This document shows positions 15,677-22,900 of a stretch of DNA of 24,805 bases, in pieces. The DNA comes from UBA4416 sp040376995 (GTDB taxonomy: Bacteria; Bacteroidota; Bacteroidia; B-17B0; Aurantibacillaceae). The translations under genes were made by a program, and so were the position numbers. The stretch lies in contig JBEIPP010000026.1 of the NCBI GenBank assembly GCA_040376995.1, forward strand, positions 1 through 24,805. The letters run 5' to 3'. Each line of letters starts with the position of its first letter. Within the stretch, counting starts at the first letter, position 1. The notes under the pieces were generated by a model, which was not told where the DNA came from, made no database searches, and saw only the letters and a program-made list of their open reading frames with translations.

Positions 15677-16126
15677 ATGCTTTCCAAAAAATCAAAATAC
15701 GCTATTAAATCATTAGTTATATTGGCTCGTCATGGTGACAACGAACCTCACATGAGGATTTCTGAAATTTCAGAAAAAGGCAATATTCCTAAAAAATTTT
15801 TAGAAGCCATTCTTTTAGAATTAAGGAAAAATGGGATTTTAGGCAGTAAAATGGGGGTAAATGGTGGTTATTTTTTACTTAAAAAACCAACTGATATTTA
15901 TCTTACGGATGTTATTAGATTAACTGACGGACCGATTGCATTATTACCATGCGCTAGTTTAAATTTTTACCAAAAGTGTGATGATTGTGAAGATGAAACG
16001 ACCTGTGGCATTAAAAAAATAATGACAGAAGTAAGAGTGGCTAGTTTAATAATTTTATCAAATAATAGTATTGCCGATTTAATTAAAAAAGAAAACAGAC
16101 TTGTAAAGGTTAAAGAAAAAAAATAA
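15677..16126 (+). CDS. Rrf2-family transcriptional regulator with a four-cysteine cluster
   Basis: A 149-residue Rrf2 protein (IscR/NsrR/CymR superfamily). The N-terminal winged helix begins with KKSKYAIKSLVILARH and continues with RISEISEKGNIPKKFLEAILLELRKNGIL and the wing KMGVNGGYFLLKKP. In the dimerisation region are Cys92, Cys101, Cys104 and Cys110 (PCASLNFYQKCDDC, then TTCGIKK). Such cysteines bind an Fe-S cluster in some Rrf2 proteins, and the same spacing occurs in family members tied to cysteine metabolism. Set between the sulfate and methionine operons, it is a good candidate for a regional sulfur regulator, like CymR in Firmicutes. That role is inferred. It has its own promoter and a candidate operator. 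Confidence 0.88.
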   Translation: MLSKKSKYAIKSLVILARHGDNEPHMRISEISEKGNIPKKFLEAILLELRKNGILGSKMGVNGGYFLLKKPTDIYLTDVIRLTDGPIALLPCASLNFYQKCDDCEDETTCGIKKIMTEVRVASLIILSNNSIADLIKKENRLVKVKEKK

Positions 16127-16159
16127 CGCGCCAATACTTTACGTAAAGACGCGTTATTT
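16121..16159. terminator. Bidirectional terminator between the Rrf2 gene and the peroxiredoxin gene
   Basis: AAATAACGCG (16121-16130) and CGCGTTATTT (16150-16159) form a 10-bp stem, with a second small palindrome CTTTACGTAAAG inside the loop. A-runs on one side and T-runs on the other serve both convergent genes. It overlaps the Rrf2 stop codon. Confidence 0.85.
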
Positions 16160-16173
16160 TCAAATATTGAATA

Positions 16174-16809
16174 CTATAAATTAGGCTGTGGAGTCGTTCT
16201 TAAATATGGTTTTATTTCTTTAAATCCCTTAGGAAACTTAGCAGCTATATCTTCAGTTTTAATGGCAGGTATCACAACTACATCTTCTCCTTGTTTCCAG
16301 TTAGCTGGTGTTGCCACGCTATAATTCGCCGTTAATTGTAAAGAATCTATAACTCTCAATATTTCAGTGAAATTTCTTCCAGTAGAAGCTGGATAGGTAA
16401 TTAATAATTTTACTTTTTTATCCGGCCCAATAATAACTACTGAACGTACAGTGAATTTATCTGATGCATTTGGATGCACAAAGTCATATAACTTCGACAC
16501 TTCAAAGGTTGGATCGGCAATAATAGGATAATTAACCACCGTATTTTGCGTTTCATTAATATCCTTTATCCATTCTAAATGAGAAGCAACTGGATCTACA
16601 CTCAATGCAATAACCTTCACGTTACGCTTATCAAACTCCGGTTTGAATTTAGCAACGCTTCCTAATTCAGTTGTACAAACAGGTGTAAAATCTGCGGGAT
16701 GACTAAACAATACAGCCCAGCTATCGCCTAACCACTGGTGGAATTTAATTTGTCCTTCGCTCGACTCTGCTAAAAAGTCTGGTGCGATATCTCCTAATCT
16801 AATTGACAT
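16174..16809 (-). CDS. 1-Cys peroxiredoxin (Prx6 family)
   Basis: A 211-residue thiol peroxidase that reduces hydrogen peroxide and organic hydroperoxides in the cytoplasm. The peroxidatic Cys45 lies in FTPVCTTELG, and the Prx6 C-terminal region (KQGEDVVVIPA near 171-181, then YLRTTPQP at the end) is present. It is the only cysteine in the chain, so the enzyme needs an external thiol to recycle. It is the last gene of the met operon, 21 nt after hom, with a terminator 14 nt downstream. Co-expression with methionine synthesis may reflect the sensitivity of sulfur amino acids to oxidation, which is inference. Confidence 0.93.
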   Translation of the reverse strand: MSIRLGDIAPDFLAESSEGQIKFHQWLGDSWAVLFSHPADFTPVCTTELGSVAKFKPEFDKRNVKVIALSVDPVASHLEWIKDINETQNTVVNYPIIADPTFEVSKLYDFVHPNASDKFTVRSVVIIGPDKKVKLLITYPASTGRNFTEILRVIDSLQLTANYSVATPANWKQGEDVVVIPAIKTEDIAAKFPKGFKEIKPYLRTTPQPNL

Positions 16810-16830
16810 ATTTTCTTCTTTTTATATTGA

Positions 16831-18081
16831 TTAATTTTTTATTAATTCTTTTTTTAATACTGTTTTTCTTAACTCATCTTTGGCCAAACTTACTTTTTCA
16901 TCAACCAATGAAATAAATAAATTATGTTTCAAAATATAATTCCGATTCTCTATTAAGTTTTTTAAATTCACTTTACCTACAACATAATGATAATCTTTAC
17001 TTGTATATCTTTCCGTTATCTCTTCAAATATAATTTGTTTCAAATCATCAGCACTATTGTATCTTAAATAGGCCTCAATTAATACATCGTTGGTAAATGT
17101 TGGAGCATGTTTTTGTGCATATTTTTTAAACTCATATTTATATCCATGAGATAGGGCGGAAATATCAGATAATACTGCTGCTCCAGTAGGGTAAGAACCA
17201 GCACCTCTTCCTTGCAAGAATTGTTCGCCAGAAAACTTACCTTCAACAATAACTCCATTAAACTCATTATCCACGTTAAATAAATGATTATGCTCTCTAA
17301 TAAAACGAGGCGCAACAAATACACTTACATTATCATTTTCTAAACGTTGAATAATAGGTGTTAATTTAATTTTATATCCTTTTTCAGACGCATATTGAAT
17401 ATCGTTATCATGTAAAGTTGTAATGCCTATATTCAACACTTCATCTTGTTTGATAATTAACCCAAAGGCATGTAAAGCTATAATCACCGCTTTAAACTTT
17501 GCATCATAACCTTCCACGTCATTAGTTGGATCAGATTCAGCAAAGCCTTTATCCTGAGCTTGTTTTAACGCGTCAGCATAAGATAATTTTTCTGCAATGG
17601 TTTTAGTTAAAATGTAGTTAGTAGTTCCATTAAAAATCCCAGAAACTTGCACTAATTCTTCGTTATCAAAATACTCTTCTAAAGTGCGGATGATCGGAAT
17701 ACTTCCGCAAGCAGACGCTTCATATAACAAAGAAACATTGTTTTCTTTATGCAAACGATACAACTCATCTAAATGAGTAGCTAATAATTTTTTATTAGCT
17801 GTTACCACATGTTTCCCTTTTTTTAATGCTTCGCTGACAATATGAAATGCTTCGTCCGCATCGTCAATTAACTCAACTATTACATCAATTTCAGGATTAT
17901 TTAAAATTTCCCATTTATCGTAGGTAATTAATTCTGCACCTACTGTACGAGTTTTATTTTTATTTTTTACGGCAATTTTTGCAATATCTGCTTTAAAGCC
18001 AGTGCTGTTATTTAATACATGGTAAAGTCCTTGGCCTACGCATCCAAATCCAAATAATCCTATTTTTAGTTTTTTGCTCAT
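16831..18081 (-). CDS. hom: Homoserine dehydrogenase
   Basis: It reduces aspartate semialdehyde to homoserine, the branch point toward methionine and threonine. The 416-residue protein has the NAD(P) motif GFGCVGQGLYHVL at 10-22, TANKKLLATH near 94-103, YEASACGSIPIIRTLEEYF near 120-138, GIFNGTTNYILTKT near 147-160 and ESDPTNDVEGYDAKFKAVI near 187-205, in the order and spacing of the family. It is not fused to aspartokinase. About 90 residues follow the catalytic domain. It starts 9 nt after the metX stop, so the two are almost certainly co-transcribed and supply O-acylhomoserine together. Confidence 0.93.
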   Translation of the reverse strand: MSKKLKIGLFGFGCVGQGLYHVLNNSTGFKADIAKIAVKNKNKTRTVGAELITYDKWEILNNPEIDVIVELIDDADEAFHIVSEALKKGKHVVTANKKLLATHLDELYRLHKENNVSLLYEASACGSIPIIRTLEEYFDNEELVQVSGIFNGTTNYILTKTIAEKLSYADALKQAQDKGFAESDPTNDVEGYDAKFKAVIIALHAFGLIIKQDEVLNIGITTLHDNDIQYASEKGYKIKLTPIIQRLENDNVSVFVAPRFIREHNHLFNVDNEFNGVIVEGKFSGEQFLQGRGAGSYPTGAAVLSDISALSHGYKYEFKKYAQKHAPTFTNDVLIEAYLRYNSADDLKQIIFEEITERYTSKDYHYVVGKVNLKNLIENRNYILKHNLFISLVDEKVSLAKDELRKTVLKKELIKN

Positions 18082-18090
18082 AATTGTATT

Positions 18091-19137
18091 TTATATAATT
18101 ACTGTTTGTGTATTTACGTTTTGTGTATGATAAAATTGTTTAATATGTTCTGTCAATTGTTTTGTTTCAATAAGGAAGCCATCATGTCCGTATATAGAAT
18201 CAATTTCTTTATAAACTGAATTTTTAATCCCTTTAGCTAATAGCTGTTGTTCAGATATTGGAAACAATAGATCTGAGTTCACTGCAATGATTAACGTTGG
18301 AACTTCGATGTTATTTAAGATAGTTTCCACGCTATAAACTCTTTCGCGAGCTACATTGTGAGAATCCATTGCTTCAGATAATCGCACATACGAATACGCA
18401 TTAAAACGTTTTACTAGCTTCTCTCCCTGATAACGTTGGTACGAAGATGCCGCGTGATTATTGATATTATTATTTCCATTGTTTTTTTGAGTACTATGAT
18501 AAGTATTATAATTTCTATAACTTAATAATGCAATACTTCTTGCTGCTAGTAGGCCTTTTTCTCCGCCATTTGTTGTATTACCAAAATAAGTCCTATCAGC
18601 TTTAATGGCTAAACGTTGAGACTCATTAAAAGCAATTCCCCAAGGAGAATGCTGCGCATTAGTTGCAATTAAAATTAAGTTCCTTGTCACTTCAGGATTT
18701 TGTAATACCCATTCTTGTGCAATTTGTCCGCCTTGTGAACCTCCTATTAAAGTATGGATCTTTTCAATACCCAAATGATTTTTCAATACTTGCAAAGTAT
18801 TAGCCATATCACGAATAGTAATATGAGGAAAATAACTGAACCAAGGCTCATTTGTATCAGGATTAATATTTAAAGGACCAGTAGTTCCATAACAAGAACC
18901 TAAATTATTAGCGCACACAATAAAATAATCTTGGGGATTAAACAAATCGTTTTCACCAAATAAACCTGACCACCAATCAAACACATCACTATTAGCCGTT
19001 AAAGCATGTGAAACCCAAATCACATTACTCTTATCAGCATTTAATTTACCGTAAGTGTGATACGCAATTTCCAATTGCGGAAGTGATAAACCGCTTTCTA
19101 ACTGAAATCTTGTTTTATGTAGAAATGTATGATTCAT
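18091..19137 (-). CDS. metX: Homoserine O-acetyltransferase
   Basis: MetX acetylates homoserine with acetyl-CoA. It is an alpha/beta hydrolase of 348 residues, with SHALTANSDV (43-52), the nucleophile Ser134 in GGSQGG, Asp289 in VNSDLLFP and His318 in GHDGFLIE as the catalytic triad. MetX homologues can also use succinyl-CoA, and sequence alone does not settle the donor. Near residues 215-228 there is an Asn-rich low-complexity stretch (KNNGNNNINNH) that looks like a small loop insertion. A strong hairpin lies between metY and this gene, ending 10 nt before the start codon. hom follows after 9 nt. Confidence 0.93.
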   Translation of the reverse strand: MNHTFLHKTRFQLESGLSLPQLEIAYHTYGKLNADKSNVIWVSHALTANSDVFDWWSGLFGENDLFNPQDYFIVCANNLGSCYGTTGPLNINPDTNEPWFSYFPHITIRDMANTLQVLKNHLGIEKIHTLIGGSQGGQIAQEWVLQNPEVTRNLILIATNAQHSPWGIAFNESQRLAIKADRTYFGNTTNGGEKGLLAARSIALLSYRNYNTYHSTQKNNGNNNINNHAASSYQRYQGEKLVKRFNAYSYVRLSEAMDSHNVARERVYSVETILNNIEVPTLIIAVNSDLLFPISEQQLLAKGIKNSVYKEIDSIYGHDGFLIETKQLTEHIKQFYHTQNVNTQTVII

Positions 19138-19146
19138 AATAATTAA

Positions 19147-19180
19147 AATTCATCCTCTCTCTGTAGAAAGAGGATGAATT
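19147..19180. terminator. 15-bp hairpin between metY and metX
   Basis: In the minus-strand RNA, AAUUCAUCCUCUUUC pairs completely (one G-U) with GAGAGAGGAUGAAUU around a UACA tetraloop. It begins 3 nt after the metY stop codon and ends 10 nt before the metX start. A/T-rich flanks make it terminator-like, yet metX and hom downstream belong to the same pathway. It probably gives partial termination or marks a processing or stability site. Confidence 0.6.
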
Positions 19181-19183
19181 ATT

Positions 19184-20530
19184 TTAGTTTAATAGTAATT
19201 CAAGTTCTTGTTTGCTAATTTTTGATAGTTTTTCAAAAGTTGAAGAAAAATCATTTTTAATATCCTCAATATGTTCAATACCAACAGAAACTCTTAATAA
19301 ACCAGCTTCTACACCTGCTCGTTTTTGTTCATCAGACGACAACTGTTCATGTGTTGTTGTAGATGGATGAATGATTAATGTTTTAGCATCTCCAACGTTC
19401 GCTAAATGACTTACTAATGATAAATTATTAACGATAAAATCAGCAGCTAATTTTCCTTCTTTTAATTTAAAAGATAAAACACCACCAAAACCATTACGTA
19501 AATATTTTTTAGCCAAAGTATGATATTTAGAACTCTCTAGTCCAGGATAGTTAACGTATTCAACCTCCGGTCTTTTTTCTAACCACTTAGCAAGTTCTAA
19601 AGCATTATCAACGTGACGTTGCACGCGTAATGATAAAGTTTCAAGCCCTGTAATTAATTGAAAAGAATTAAATGGAGAAATTACTGCGCCAAAATCTCTT
19701 AAGCCTTCTACTCTTGCTCTAATTATAAAAGCAATATTTCCAAAAGGTCCTTTTTCACCAAACACATCGTTAAAAATTAAACCATGATATCCTTCAGATG
19801 GTTCAGAAAACTGTTTGAATTTTCCATTACCCCAATTATAATTTCCTCCATCTACAATAACACCACCCACACTTGTTCCGTATCCACCAATCCACTTAGT
19901 AGCTGATGCTACAACAATATTTGCTCCATGCTCAATTGGACGGAATAAATATCCAGCCGCACCAAACGTATTATCTACTACCAATGGCAAGTCATGTTTT
20001 TTAGCCAAAGAAGCAATTTTTTCAAAATCGGGAATGTTAAATGCTGGATTACCAATAGTTTCAATGTATAAGGCTTTAGTATTAGCATCTATTAATTTTT
20101 CAAATGCTTCAGAACTATCTCCATCTGCTATTCGAGCCTCAATTCCTAAACGTTTAAATGCTACTTTAAATTGATTGCTTGTTCCGCCATATAAAAAGGA
20201 AGTTGATACAAAATTATCTCCAGCTTGCAGTATGTTATTTAATGTAATAAATTGAGCAGCTTGTCCAGATGCTGTAGCTAAAGCTGCCACACCTCCTTCT
20301 AATGCTGCAATACGTTTTTCAAAAACATCTGTCGTTGGATTCATTAATCGGGTATAAATGTTTCCAAATTCTTTTAATCCAAATAAATTAGCAGCATGCT
20401 TACTGTCTTTAAATACATAAGATGTTGTTTGATAGATTGGAACTGCTCTTGAACCTGTTGTTGGATCTACTTCTTGACCTGCGTGTAATTGTAATGTTTC
20501 GAATTTTAATTTATCATTTGTTGTGCTCAT
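19184..20530 (-). CDS. metY: O-acetylhomoserine sulfhydrylase (aminocarboxypropyltransferase)
   Basis: A PLP enzyme making homocysteine (or methionine with methanethiol) from O-acetylhomoserine and sulfide. At 448 residues it has the longer MetY form. FETLQLHAGQEVDPTTGSRA near 10-29 is the family start, YTRLMNPTTDVFE lies near 59-71, Lys212 in ASATKWIGGYGTSVGG is the cofactor lysine, and the MetY-specific insertion after it (about 220-270, with GYHGLIFNDVFGEKGPFGN) is present. It is the first long gene of the met operon. Together with the MetZ-type enzyme in the sulfate operon, this gives the cell two routes for fixing sulfide, placed under two different leaders. Confidence 0.95.
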   Translation of the reverse strand: MSTTNDKLKFETLQLHAGQEVDPTTGSRAVPIYQTTSYVFKDSKHAANLFGLKEFGNIYTRLMNPTTDVFEKRIAALEGGVAALATASGQAAQFITLNNILQAGDNFVSTSFLYGGTSNQFKVAFKRLGIEARIADGDSSEAFEKLIDANTKALYIETIGNPAFNIPDFEKIASLAKKHDLPLVVDNTFGAAGYLFRPIEHGANIVVASATKWIGGYGTSVGGVIVDGGNYNWGNGKFKQFSEPSEGYHGLIFNDVFGEKGPFGNIAFIIRARVEGLRDFGAVISPFNSFQLITGLETLSLRVQRHVDNALELAKWLEKRPEVEYVNYPGLESSKYHTLAKKYLRNGFGGVLSFKLKEGKLAADFIVNNLSLVSHLANVGDAKTLIIHPSTTTHEQLSSDEQKRAGVEAGLLRVSVGIEHIEDIKNDFSSTFEKLSKISKQELELLLN

Positions 20531-20605
20531 AATATTATTTTTTTAAATGGTTATATTTAATTGGTTATATTTTTTTATTTGTTACTGTGCATTAACTAAG
20601 AAATA

Positions 20606-20842
20606 TTAATTACTAAAAATGGATTCTGAAAAAATTAAATGTTTATTTTCTAATGATGTTAAAATGTTAACGCTGCTCACCAAACGCTTACCATGTTCGT
20701 TGCTAGTAAAAGGAAATGCCACTCCTCCTCTGTGAGAATAGCCATAAGCTACTTGTGATTTTAAAAACTGACGATGATTAGATTCTCCTATTAAATTTAT
20801 TATAGTTAGCAAAGATATTTTTGTGTATTTATTTGAGTTCAT
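20606..20842 (-). CDS. Small hypothetical protein between the attenuator and metY
   Basis: A 78-codon ORF with an A/T-rich upstream region and ordinary codon use, lying 56 nt after the terminator stem region and 75 nt before metY. I do not recognise a family. It starts MNSNKYTKISLLTIINLIGE, has a central segment AYGYSHRGGVAFPFTSNEHG, and ends with a Leu/Ser-rich tail. It contains no cysteine and no methionine after the first residue. A peptide free of sulfur amino acids would be translatable under starvation, which is suggestive but may be chance. It could instead be a non-coding leader segment that happens to be open. Confidence 0.45.
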   Translation of the reverse strand: MNSNKYTKISLLTIINLIGESNHRQFLKSQVAYGYSHRGGVAFPFTSNEHGKRLVSSVNILTSLENKHLIFSESIFSN

Positions 20843-20898
20843 GATTTTTATTTTTAAATTGTTGTATTCAAAAAATTAACTGATAAGATTTTTTTAAG

Positions 20899-20932
20899 AA
20901 AAAAATCACCAAAGCCGCCTCGGGTTTAGCAA
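20899..20932 (-). terminator. Intrinsic terminator (attenuator) in the met operon leader
   Basis: In the minus-strand RNA, CUAAA pairs with UUUGG and CCG with CGG across one C-C mismatch and an AGG loop; wobble pairs extend the base of the stem. The stem is followed by UGA and seven U residues. It lies 39 nt after the leader ORF stop and before the 78-codon ORF and metY, the right place for transcription attenuation. Confidence 0.7.
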
Positions 20933-20936
20933 GGTT

Positions 20937-20967
20937 AATTTTTCGTGAATATTAAAACGAAAAAACT
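20937..20967 (-). promoter_or_regulatory. Hairpin immediately after the leader stop codon
   Basis: AGUUUUUUCGU can pair with ACGAAAAAUU around a 10-nt loop. It starts 3 nt after the UAA of the Met/Cys-rich leader ORF, within the footprint of a terminating ribosome, and ends 4 nt before the terminator stem. An AGC/GCU extension would reach into the terminator's 5' arm, making it a candidate competing (antiterminator) fold. Confidence 0.5.
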
Positions 20968-20970
20968 AGC

Positions 20971-21090
20971 TTAGCACATATTGCAGAAGCAACACATACA
21001 AGCCATCATGAAAACTGGAGTAAAAGAATTACGTGTTACACTTAAGTAGTTTTGTTTTGATTTGTCTATTTTTGATACTGTGTGTTTCAT
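20971..21090 (-). CDS. Met/Cys-rich leader peptide of the methionine operon
   Basis: A 39-codon ORF starting at ATG 21090, with an A-rich AAAAATAAAATAAA stretch just before it. It begins MKHTVSKIDKSKQNY, stays open through VTRNSFTPVF and ends MMACMCCFCNMC before TAA. Nine of the last twelve codons are Met (4) or Cys (5). Its start is 14 nt after the end of a SAM-I riboswitch, and its stop is followed by a hairpin and an intrinsic terminator. The layout fits a ribosome-mediated attenuator sensing charged tRNA-Met and tRNA-Cys. An internal start at Met28 is possible, but the open in-frame extension and the better start context favour the long form. The regulatory role is inferred from arrangement. 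Confidence 0.78.
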   Translation of the reverse strand: MKHTVSKIDKSKQNYLSVTRNSFTPVFMMACMCCFCNMC

Positions 21091-21104
21091 TTTATTTTAT
21101 TTTT

Positions 21105-21232
21105 AATTTATTTACCTCCGTTTTTCATCGAAGTAGGAGTTGGCACCGGTTTTCCAATCCACCAAAGGTAGGACTTTTAGTTGGTTGCCAGTGGGTCAAT
21201 GAGCCTATTCTCTCGCCACTTCTTAATAAATT
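21105..21232 (-). ncRNA. SAM-I (S-box) riboswitch
   Basis: The minus-strand RNA shows the S-box hallmarks in order. P1 is AAUUUAUU (21232-21225) with AAUAAAUU (21112-21105). P2 is AGUGG with CCACU, and inside it is a kink-turn-like region (GGCGAGAG, then AUUGACCC). The P2 loop UAGG can pair with CCUA downstream as a pseudoknot. The invariant GGCAACC and the core GGUGCCAACUCC follow (consensus GGUGCYAAWUCC). It binds S-adenosylmethionine. It precedes the leader ORF and metY-metX-hom, the expected targets. No rho-independent terminator directly follows P1; the switch may act on translation of the leader ORF 14 nt downstream, or on a fold further along. Confidence 0.88.
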
Positions 21233-21257
21233 AATTACACACAAAAGAGGTAACTAA

Positions 21258-21679
21258 TTCTGTTACAAATTTAAAGCTTTTATTTCTTTACTTCCAAATT
21301 ATTTTTAAAATAATTCAAAAATCGTTGGTTTTATAGGAAAACAAAAAGCCTATCCTAACAATTAATCGAAAGAAATGTAATAAATTGCACTTCTTTTAGC
21401 TCTTTGTCTAGCTTTTTTGATTATAACATACATATTAAACGACTCCAATATAAAACTCAAAAATGATTAATAAAACAGCATAAATCCAAAAACTTCAATC
21501 TGATTAAAATAAAATTTGACTCTTTTTTAATTATGTAATCTTGTTTGAATTAGGGTTTGAATTTAAAAAATCCCCAATCTTTGTTCAAATCAACCTCTTC
21601 AAAAATCGTTAAGTTGGCATACAAAACATACAAATAAAAAACATCAGACAAATACTTATATGAAATATAATATAGGTTA
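21258..21679. other. A/T-rich intergenic region, no gene recognised
   Basis: About 420 nt between the met operon control region and the glycosyltransferase gene. It must hold the met operon promoter at its left end. A TTTG at 21275-21278 (minus) with a TCTTTTG near 21243-21249 is the nearest thing to a -33/-7 pair, and it is not a clean match. AUAGG/CCUAU near 21335-21355 can form a short hairpin. No convincing ORF or RNA gene is seen. Confidence 0.5.
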
Positions 21680-22879
21680 TCATAAAAAGAAATTTAATAT
21701 TGTTTTAAAAATCGCTAAACGAGGTTTTATATAAAGAGCTTTATTTTGAAAAAAAGCATTATGGATATTTCTAAAATAAAATAGTAATGATTTTCTATTA
21801 TTTAAATACAAAAGCTTATCAATCACTATTTCATACTTACAAGCAATATTACTCCAAGCAAAACGTTTTAAAGCAATATCAATCATTTCAAAAGAATTTT
21901 TTCGTAATTTTTCCATATTCAAAGTATCAAGAAAATAATTAACATCAATTCTATTTTTAAAATAGGAAGCTTTTCCCTCGGTTAAATGTATATTATCATT
22001 ACTTTCAAATGCCAATACTGGCAACTTTAAACTCATTGCTTCAATTAAAGGCAAACTATCATTGGCCAAGGATGAAGAATGAATGTATAAAATAGAATTA
22101 CTAACAATCAAATCCATTTTCATTTCAAGAGTATATGGATATATCATATAAATGTTAGAATAACCAGCATATTTATTTTTTAAATAAATACCTCTGTTTG
22201 TTTTATTCCAATCACCAATAATAACAATATACTTTTTTTTACATCTTTTAAATGAATCTAAAACAATTTCAATATGATTATTTAACTCATCATTAAAATA
22301 GCTTACTGCATACATATATTTTAAAAAAGGATGGTAGTTGTGATCTAATGATGTTGATTCAATATGATTAACATGATTGCCGCCCTGTTCAATTAAATCA
22401 ACTTTCAAATTATACTTTGCTTGTAAATAATCTTGAATGAATTGATTAGAAGTTATTATTTTATGACTAAAATTGAAGGCTACATACTTTTTAAATTCAA
22501 AAAAAATTGTGTAAATATTTTTACTTTGAGATAATCGAACATCAAAACCATTTACTAAAAGAATGATTTTTTTTCTAAAAAATAAATTTAAAATTGGAAA
22601 ATAAAACGAAGCCTTAACTCCTTTAACCATTAAAATATCCGAATAAAAAGTGGCATGTAGTAGAATATAAACGTATTTCACTATCTTAGGCAACAGTTCA
22701 GTTTTAAAAATAAAACTGCGTAAACTATTAAAATAGTTATCAATTTTAGCTTTCGATTCCTCGTAGTTTTGAAAAACATACTTGTTTTTACATTTGTTCG
22801 ACAAATTCAAACTAATTTGAGACAACTCTTTTGATGTTGCATTTGAATCAGCAAAATCTATTATCGAAATCTTTTTCAT
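21680..22879 (-). CDS. Glycosyltransferase family 4-like protein
   Basis: A 399-residue protein with the GT-B layout. The N-terminal half has a Rossmann-like pattern and a hydrophobic segment (KIVKYVYILLHATFYSDILMV near 65-85), then KKIILLVNGFDVRLS. The C-terminal half carries YIVIIGDWNKTNRGIYLKN and the nucleotide-sugar region LPLIEAMSLKLPVLAFESND near 280-299, followed by LTEGKASYFKN. This resembles the GT4 enzymes of polysaccharide and O-antigen synthesis. It is very A/T-rich and tyrosine/lysine-rich, more so than the sulfur genes. No other polysaccharide genes are adjacent, so the acceptor is unknown. It begins 21 nt after the broken gene upstream. Confidence 0.75.
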   Translation of the reverse strand: MKKISIIDFADSNATSKELSQISLNLSNKCKNKYVFQNYEESKAKIDNYFNSLRSFIFKTELLPKIVKYVYILLHATFYSDILMVKGVKASFYFPILNLFFRKKIILLVNGFDVRLSQSKNIYTIFFEFKKYVAFNFSHKIITSNQFIQDYLQAKYNLKVDLIEQGGNHVNHIESTSLDHNYHPFLKYMYAVSYFNDELNNHIEIVLDSFKRCKKKYIVIIGDWNKTNRGIYLKNKYAGYSNIYMIYPYTLEMKMDLIVSNSILYIHSSSLANDSLPLIEAMSLKLPVLAFESNDNIHLTEGKASYFKNRIDVNYFLDTLNMEKLRKNSFEMIDIALKRFAWSNIACKYEIVIDKLLYLNNRKSLLFYFRNIHNAFFQNKALYIKPRLAIFKTILNFFL

Positions 22880-22900
22880 TATTTCTAATTATTAAGTTTA

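Noticed and set aside
17079..17324. 81-codon minus-strand ORF inside the homoserine dehydrogenase gene
   Set aside because: It is an alternative frame of hom, whose motifs are intact in the main frame.
20880..20910. Second hairpin GATTTTTTT/AAAAAAATC as an additional terminator
   Set aside because: It is a pure A/U stem formed from the terminator's own U-tract with a 3-nt loop; unlikely to act on its own.
21033..21257. 74-codon plus-strand ORF with a hydrophobic start (MLHLSSFVLICLFLILCV)
   Set aside because: It lies antisense to the SAM-I riboswitch and the leader ORF. The conserved aptamer motifs on the other strand explain the sequence.
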